This document shows, piece by piece, positions 59,269 to 64,000 of a DNA stretch of 64,000 nt. The stretch covers positions 5,425,727-5,489,726 of the forward strand of contig OY811981.1 in NCBI GenBank assembly GCA_963681505.1. The letters run 5' to 3'. The first letter of the stretch is position 1. The number at the start of each line of letters is the position of its first letter. The notes under the pieces are model-generated. The model was not told the origin of the DNA. It was given only the letters and a program-made list of their open reading frames with translations, and searched no databases. Source of the DNA: Eunapius fragilis. Lineage: Eukaryota; Porifera; Demospongiae; Spongillida; Spongillidae. A program made the position numbers and the translations under genes.

Positions 59269-60326
59269 ACAGGATGACGACATGCACAATTTATTTATTT
59301 CTGGCATGTCTCTGTGTATAACGTTGTAGTTTAAATGCACAATTGTGTTCATTTTCAAATTCATATTTTGACTGCGATGATCGTTCCACAACTTTCATAC
59401 GTCTACATGCATGCTGCAGTCTGTGAAACTATATCTTTATTGGCATTGCTGATGACGATGCTTGGCTAGCTGGTTTGCTCATTATTTGGGATCAGTACCA
59501 TAAACGCTGCAAGTATATATTAAGAGTCCTGTAGCTATATTTAACAGTCAGATCGTTGTCACAAATGTTATCCATTACGTAGATACTGTTGTGCAAATTG
59601 AGTGTACGCTTTAAATTCCCGCTCGATTCGCGCCAATGATTTGAGCAAACCCACGACCACGTTCCATTCAATGTACGGGAGGCGTGTGCCTACGGGAAAA
59701 TGTTCATCTACTTTACACAGCTATATATACTCGGAACGGATAAAATTCGGCAAGTCAATAATCGAGCAATTAAATAGCTACAGGACTGCTCTACAAACGT
59801 ACGAAATTTGACGAGCTTAAGACACTCTTACCTGGAGATTCTAACCGGATAGTAGTGAATATTATGTCTGCTGAGTGGTGCAAAGGACGTTGGGAGCGTT
59901 TGCTCGTCGTTGTTCAACGTATTTTACTCATGACAGCAAAAATATCTAAGGTCTCAAAATCGGTGTGCATAGAAAAAATGGTGCAAGATATGGATATGTG
60001 AAACGAAAGCGCGTCGTAAGGTTGCGCGGCGAATTTATGTAATATAGCAATAAATGGGGACGAGGCATCGAAAAGGGACGTAGCGCATATTAGAGTGGAG
60101 CATCAAAGTTGACGCGTGCAATTAAAATGTACGCGTAATTAAAAATTCAAACCACAATGGTTGTTTGGTTAATTCGTTTTTACGGCAGAATGAAATAACG
60201 GCTATTATGTAGCGAATTTTAACAAGTGGGATATTGAATCGAACCCAATTTGCGGTCAATATTTTATTATTCTTGAATAGAAAAAACGAGTAAACTAAAT
60301 GGCCGAACCCATATACTATGTTCGTG
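59269..60326. other. No supported gene
   Basis: 3' flank of the membrane-protein gene, plus a repeat block (59590-60030) weakly similar to 55760-56080. Confidence 0.5.
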
Positions 60327-60446
60327 TGCTAAATATAGGACTATGACATTTTCCCTTACAATTAGGACCCTTGTTTCCTTGCTTTTTACACCACCATTCG
60401 TATATCTCACAAATTTTCTCAAGAGAATGTTTTTATTTACTTGTTT
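60327..60446 (+). repeat. Half-copy of the 297-562 foldback element
   Basis: GTGCTAAATATAGGA, CCTTGTTTCC, TTTTTACACCACC and GAGAATGTTTTTATTTACTTG appear in the same order as in the right arm of the hairpin at 435-562, with about 20% change. The facing arm is absent here. Confidence 0.7.
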
Positions 60447-61186
60447 TATACATTTTTTCCTGCTTTGCGTATATGAATACAGTTTCTCCTCTGAGGAACA
60501 TTGTATTGTAATGTGTAATTTATTAAATTTATATAACTAGCTTTATATATCCCATGCAATACCATATAATATTCTAACAGTTAGAAATGAACTAAACTGA
60601 TGACACACAATTCTACTCAGTTGCAATTCATATATTACTAATGAGCAAGCTTGAACTGCCTATAAAAATAACTTCGAACTCTTGCAAAGGATTCTATTTA
60701 TAAACGCATCGATGTAACCTGAAAAAACGAGTCATGCACATGGCTCTTGTTGTAAGAGTGTTTTCTCTAATTTTATTCGCACCTTCGATTCAAATAGGCT
60801 TCACATTCCTATTCTAACAGATTAGTGTATACCAAGTACTGTATTGGCTAAAATATATTTTCCAATTTTCATTGCAGAGGGCCCGGCCATCGAAATCATA
60901 GCGAGAAGCCGGTTCCACAACTAATGCGGGCCAGCAAAACCGGCATAAAGCTACGCCTTCAACAACTAGATATTTGTTTTTGAACTAGGTAGGTCTAATT
61001 AATCACTGCCCCAGTTTGAGTGAATCCAGTATCTTTTGAACTGCATGCCCCTTCATATCCATTCTTTCATTTAGTGTCAATGCAGGACATACGTAATGTA
61101 GAAAACGTGCACTGCTGTGTTAAGCATCATTGCCAATCGACACATTGCCAATTTTTTGTGATTAATGACACCTAATATGACTGCAA
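60447..61186. other. No supported gene
   Basis: Sequence between two oppositely oriented half-copies of the foldback family. No coding region was recognised. Confidence 0.45.
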
Positions 61187-61272
61187 GTAAATAAAAGGAA
61201 AGTCGGTGGCATATAAGATTGGAAGGCAATAGTGGTGTAAAAGAAAGGAACAAGGGTCTAATAGAAACAAGT
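61187..61272 (-). repeat. Second half-copy of the foldback family, inverted
   Basis: AAGTAAATAAAAGGAAAG, GGTGGCATATAAGATTGGA, GGTGGTGTAAAAG and GGAACAAGGGT match the left-arm orientation of the hairpin at 297-562. With 60327-60446 it forms an inverted pair about 0.75 kb apart, outer ends facing each other. Confidence 0.6.
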
Positions 61273-64000
61273 GGACAAGGACACAATCAATTGCATCAAA
61301 AGTGCTTTTGGGAGAGTCAAAAGGATTTCACTGCATTCTGAGTGACACTGCCTTTTCCACGCTCGAGCTGGTCGAATTTCTGCTCTCTCATGATGATAAA
61401 CTGATCAACAGCATCAGCACAAAGCGCCAGGCTATGGCTTAAAACCAGCCAAAGGCTGCAGCTAGAGGTGTTGTCATCAAGAGAGCCTCTTCGAATTTAC
61501 AACTCTATTAGTAAGACAGGTGATCACTATAATACTTATGAAGTGCTGTATGATCTTTTGTGATTTTACATTTGGACCCATTATTTAGTGATCCTTTTAC
61601 TATTGGTCTTACATGTAGAAATATGATTTCATTAAATAATTTCATTTCCATCCTTTCATATGATTATTATACATTATATATTATAAATTATATATTATAA
61701 TTATAATAATTTAAATTATTACATAATTATTGTATGCTATGTTTATGTCCCACTACATGTTTATGGCCTCCACTACATGTTACAGATTAATGTTCTGTGG
61801 CCTCCACTATGCTCATGTCCATATTAACCAAAACTCATTGCATAACTACCACAAGAGGCATTATATGTTGAGGCATACAAGATATTTAATTCTGGTTGGC
61901 TTTACCAGTTAGGTTTGAGGAGTAATACTGCATGAAATGCCATATAGATATGAACATGTAGCAGAAAGAGAGGGGAAATAAAGATTGGTATAAAACATAC
62001 AGAATTAAGTAGCCAAAATTCACAATAGCCTAGGGAAGTACAACTCCACTATAGGATGGTCCATGATTGATTACAATTCCATGCATGGTTGGTTGGAGCA
62101 TTAACTTGTAGGAGAAGGTATTTACCAATGAATATCTGCGGATTCAAAGCAAAGAGAAGCTTGTGAAAAAATACAATGCCTTGAGCTTATATCATCACAG
62201 GTTAGAAACCACATTCTGAATATGGCGTCATGACGTTCGGAAGTTATTTTAGATTGCTTATACAGTTTTGGAATTTGCTCATGACGCAGCACATGTGCAT
62301 GCATCCTAAACAAGTTATGTGTCGTGGATCAGGGTCCACCCTGAGTTAAATGGAAGGTCATGGAATGATAGACACATGAAAGGATGGAAGCTGGTGACGG
62401 AAAACCATAATTTTTGTCCCGCACGGGATCAGGTTCATCTTTTGATAAGGATGAACGTGTATTATATAAACAACTGGTGTAAGAGCGAGAGAAATGATGA
62501 TGTTGAGTGGAATATATGATATTCTTAAATATCAATATCTGCCGTTGATTTCATACTAAGTTGGTTTGCGCAAGCTATAAACAGTGGCGAAGCGGGTCCA
62601 TAATAGTATGGTGCATAAACATCAGAGAACACACTTTGCTATCAAGTGTCATGTCTCAATGCAGTTCATGACGTGCATAATTGGTTCACAACACTCGATT
62701 GACTACATGTAATTTTTATAATTGTCCTACTCACTCCAGCTGATATTTATTTGTGCAAACATGACAAAAATGATTTAATGTAGAATAGAATAGATCTATA
62801 AGAAATATGGAGCACTCCATAAGACACTTACTAGGAGGTACTTACATGTTATCATGAAACCTTGTATCCACCCACCCCATCGTTTCAAACTTATTTGCTT
62901 ATGATGTTCCTATGGCGGACATACAGGGGATGGGGAGGAGGGGGGGGATTGTCTATCAGAATCATCAGCTGATTCAGAATGTTCAGAATGTGAAATAGAA
63001 GCTAATTCATCAGGTGATTGCTTTCATTGCCAAAAAGATTTTAACCTAATTCACTATAAAATAAGATTGCAAGGCAATAATGGAAGAAAACAAGCATCAA
63101 TGAATGAAAAGGACCTGTATTTGTCAATAATATAAACTGAAAGGTCTGGGGATCTCCTGTTGTTTCATGGTATCCAATATTTTTCAACTTGCAGTAACCT
63201 TGCAAGAATGGCTCTGGCATTTGATCTCACTATAATAAACACACAAAACAATAAAGCTGTAACACTCCCCTAAATGCCTGCTCTTAATATTGATATCTCC
63301 AGTCACCAGTAAGAGGATGGTTTTGATTCTTTTGAATGCCGGAAAACTATTTTTACCTGTTCAATCTCTGTCAAACGTTGTTTGTAAAGTCCTGGTGATT
63401 TGTGCATTGTATAACAAAACATACATTGTAATGCCTGCTATTTCACATGCCTGCACTCATGTCACTGTTTTTCTCCTTATATTGTAAAAGAAAAATATTT
63501 TTAGCTTTTGATGCAGATAGGAAATGGATACTATTCATTTTTTGCATACAAATGTTTGTTGTGAAATTTATTGGGAATTTTTTTTCTCAATTTTATTTTT
63601 CAAGTGCCTATATATGAATGCAGGCTGATATGAGGAATATGCAAGCAGGCTACCTAAATAGCTAAATAATAATGCGCAAGCAGGCTAATCATTAAGTGCA
63701 AGCAGGCTGCTGACCTATACTGCTAAATAGAACTAAGAATGTAAATATCTCAAAAACTTAGCATTTCTGTCAACTTTTATATAATATGAATCATAATAGG
63801 TGCCATACACATGTACACAATAAGAACAAGTTTGTCACTTTGCGTAATCCCCAATCACTATCAAGTCAAAGATTCTTTGATTGCAAGGAGAGCAAGGCTA
63901 CAAATGCTTGGCGTCACAGTGCCAGTAGTGGTCCCTTGGCCATCTCTGGTGACCTCTGCTGTCCACTCATTTTTATATCTGGGATACTATCCTGCCATTC
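61273..64000. other. No supported gene
   Basis: A short plus-strand reading near 61328-61440 (LSDTAFSTLELVEFLLSHDD) ends in a stop and could be a transposase remnant, but I cannot assign it. 61670-61740 is almost pure A/T. The last 120 bases, read on the minus strand, stay open for about 28 codons but are cut by the window edge. Confidence 0.35.

Overview
The window is eukaryotic and animal. Genes carry many short introns (about 50-180 bp) with GT-AG sites. The composition is AT-rich, and mobile DNA and satellite repeats are dense. The gene set is a strawberry-notch helicase-like gene, a p53-family DNA-binding-domain gene, a CD225/dispanin membrane protein, and a multi-pass membrane protein of a type I associate with sponges and other early-branching animals. 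I favour a sponge (probably a demosponge); this is inference, because there is no rRNA or tRNA marker here.

Layout. 1-8.2 kb: foldback elements, homopolymer C/G runs, and a decayed transposase-like gene with a RING-like start and an 18-bp coding repeat (4.66-7.3 kb). 8.2-19.8 kb: a 33-bp minisatellite split by a decayed Ty3/gypsy LTR retrotransposon. The retrotransposon carries four direct insertions with exact target duplications (one hAT-like, two Mutator-like, one with RSS/Transib-like ends), and a second hAT-like element lies inside the first. 20.4-21.7 kb: CD225/dispanin gene, minus strand. 23.4-55.05 kb: one strawberry-notch (SBNO) gene on the minus strand. I could follow it through 29 coding exons totalling 3,828 bp (1,275 codons plus stop) with every intron phase consistent. 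Its introns hold most of the repeats: a TTAA element, foldbacks, a 2.2-kb VNTR with a 17-bp unit, and a 14.5-kb intron (31,995-46,472). That large intron contains retroelement debris, a SANT-domain ORF, and an apparently intact p53-family gene on the plus strand (39,304-40,571). 55-56.8 kb: intergenic space between divergent genes. 56.8-59.3 kb: a 592-residue multi-pass membrane protein whose only coding intron is a TIR transposon inserted at TA. 59.3-64 kb: repeats and no supported gene.

The strongest leads are (1) the compact p53-family gene nested antisense in an SBNO intron, (2) the SBNO C-terminal exon with a UBZ4-type zinc finger, a SUMO-interaction-like motif and a PIP-like motif, (3) a DNA transposon that supplies both splice sites of an intron, and (4) a 2.9-kb element with CACTGTG ends and a 5-bp GC-rich target duplication, resembling Transib/RAG signals. 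No database search was possible. Family names come from motif recognition, and exon borders from reading splice sites and phase by eye.
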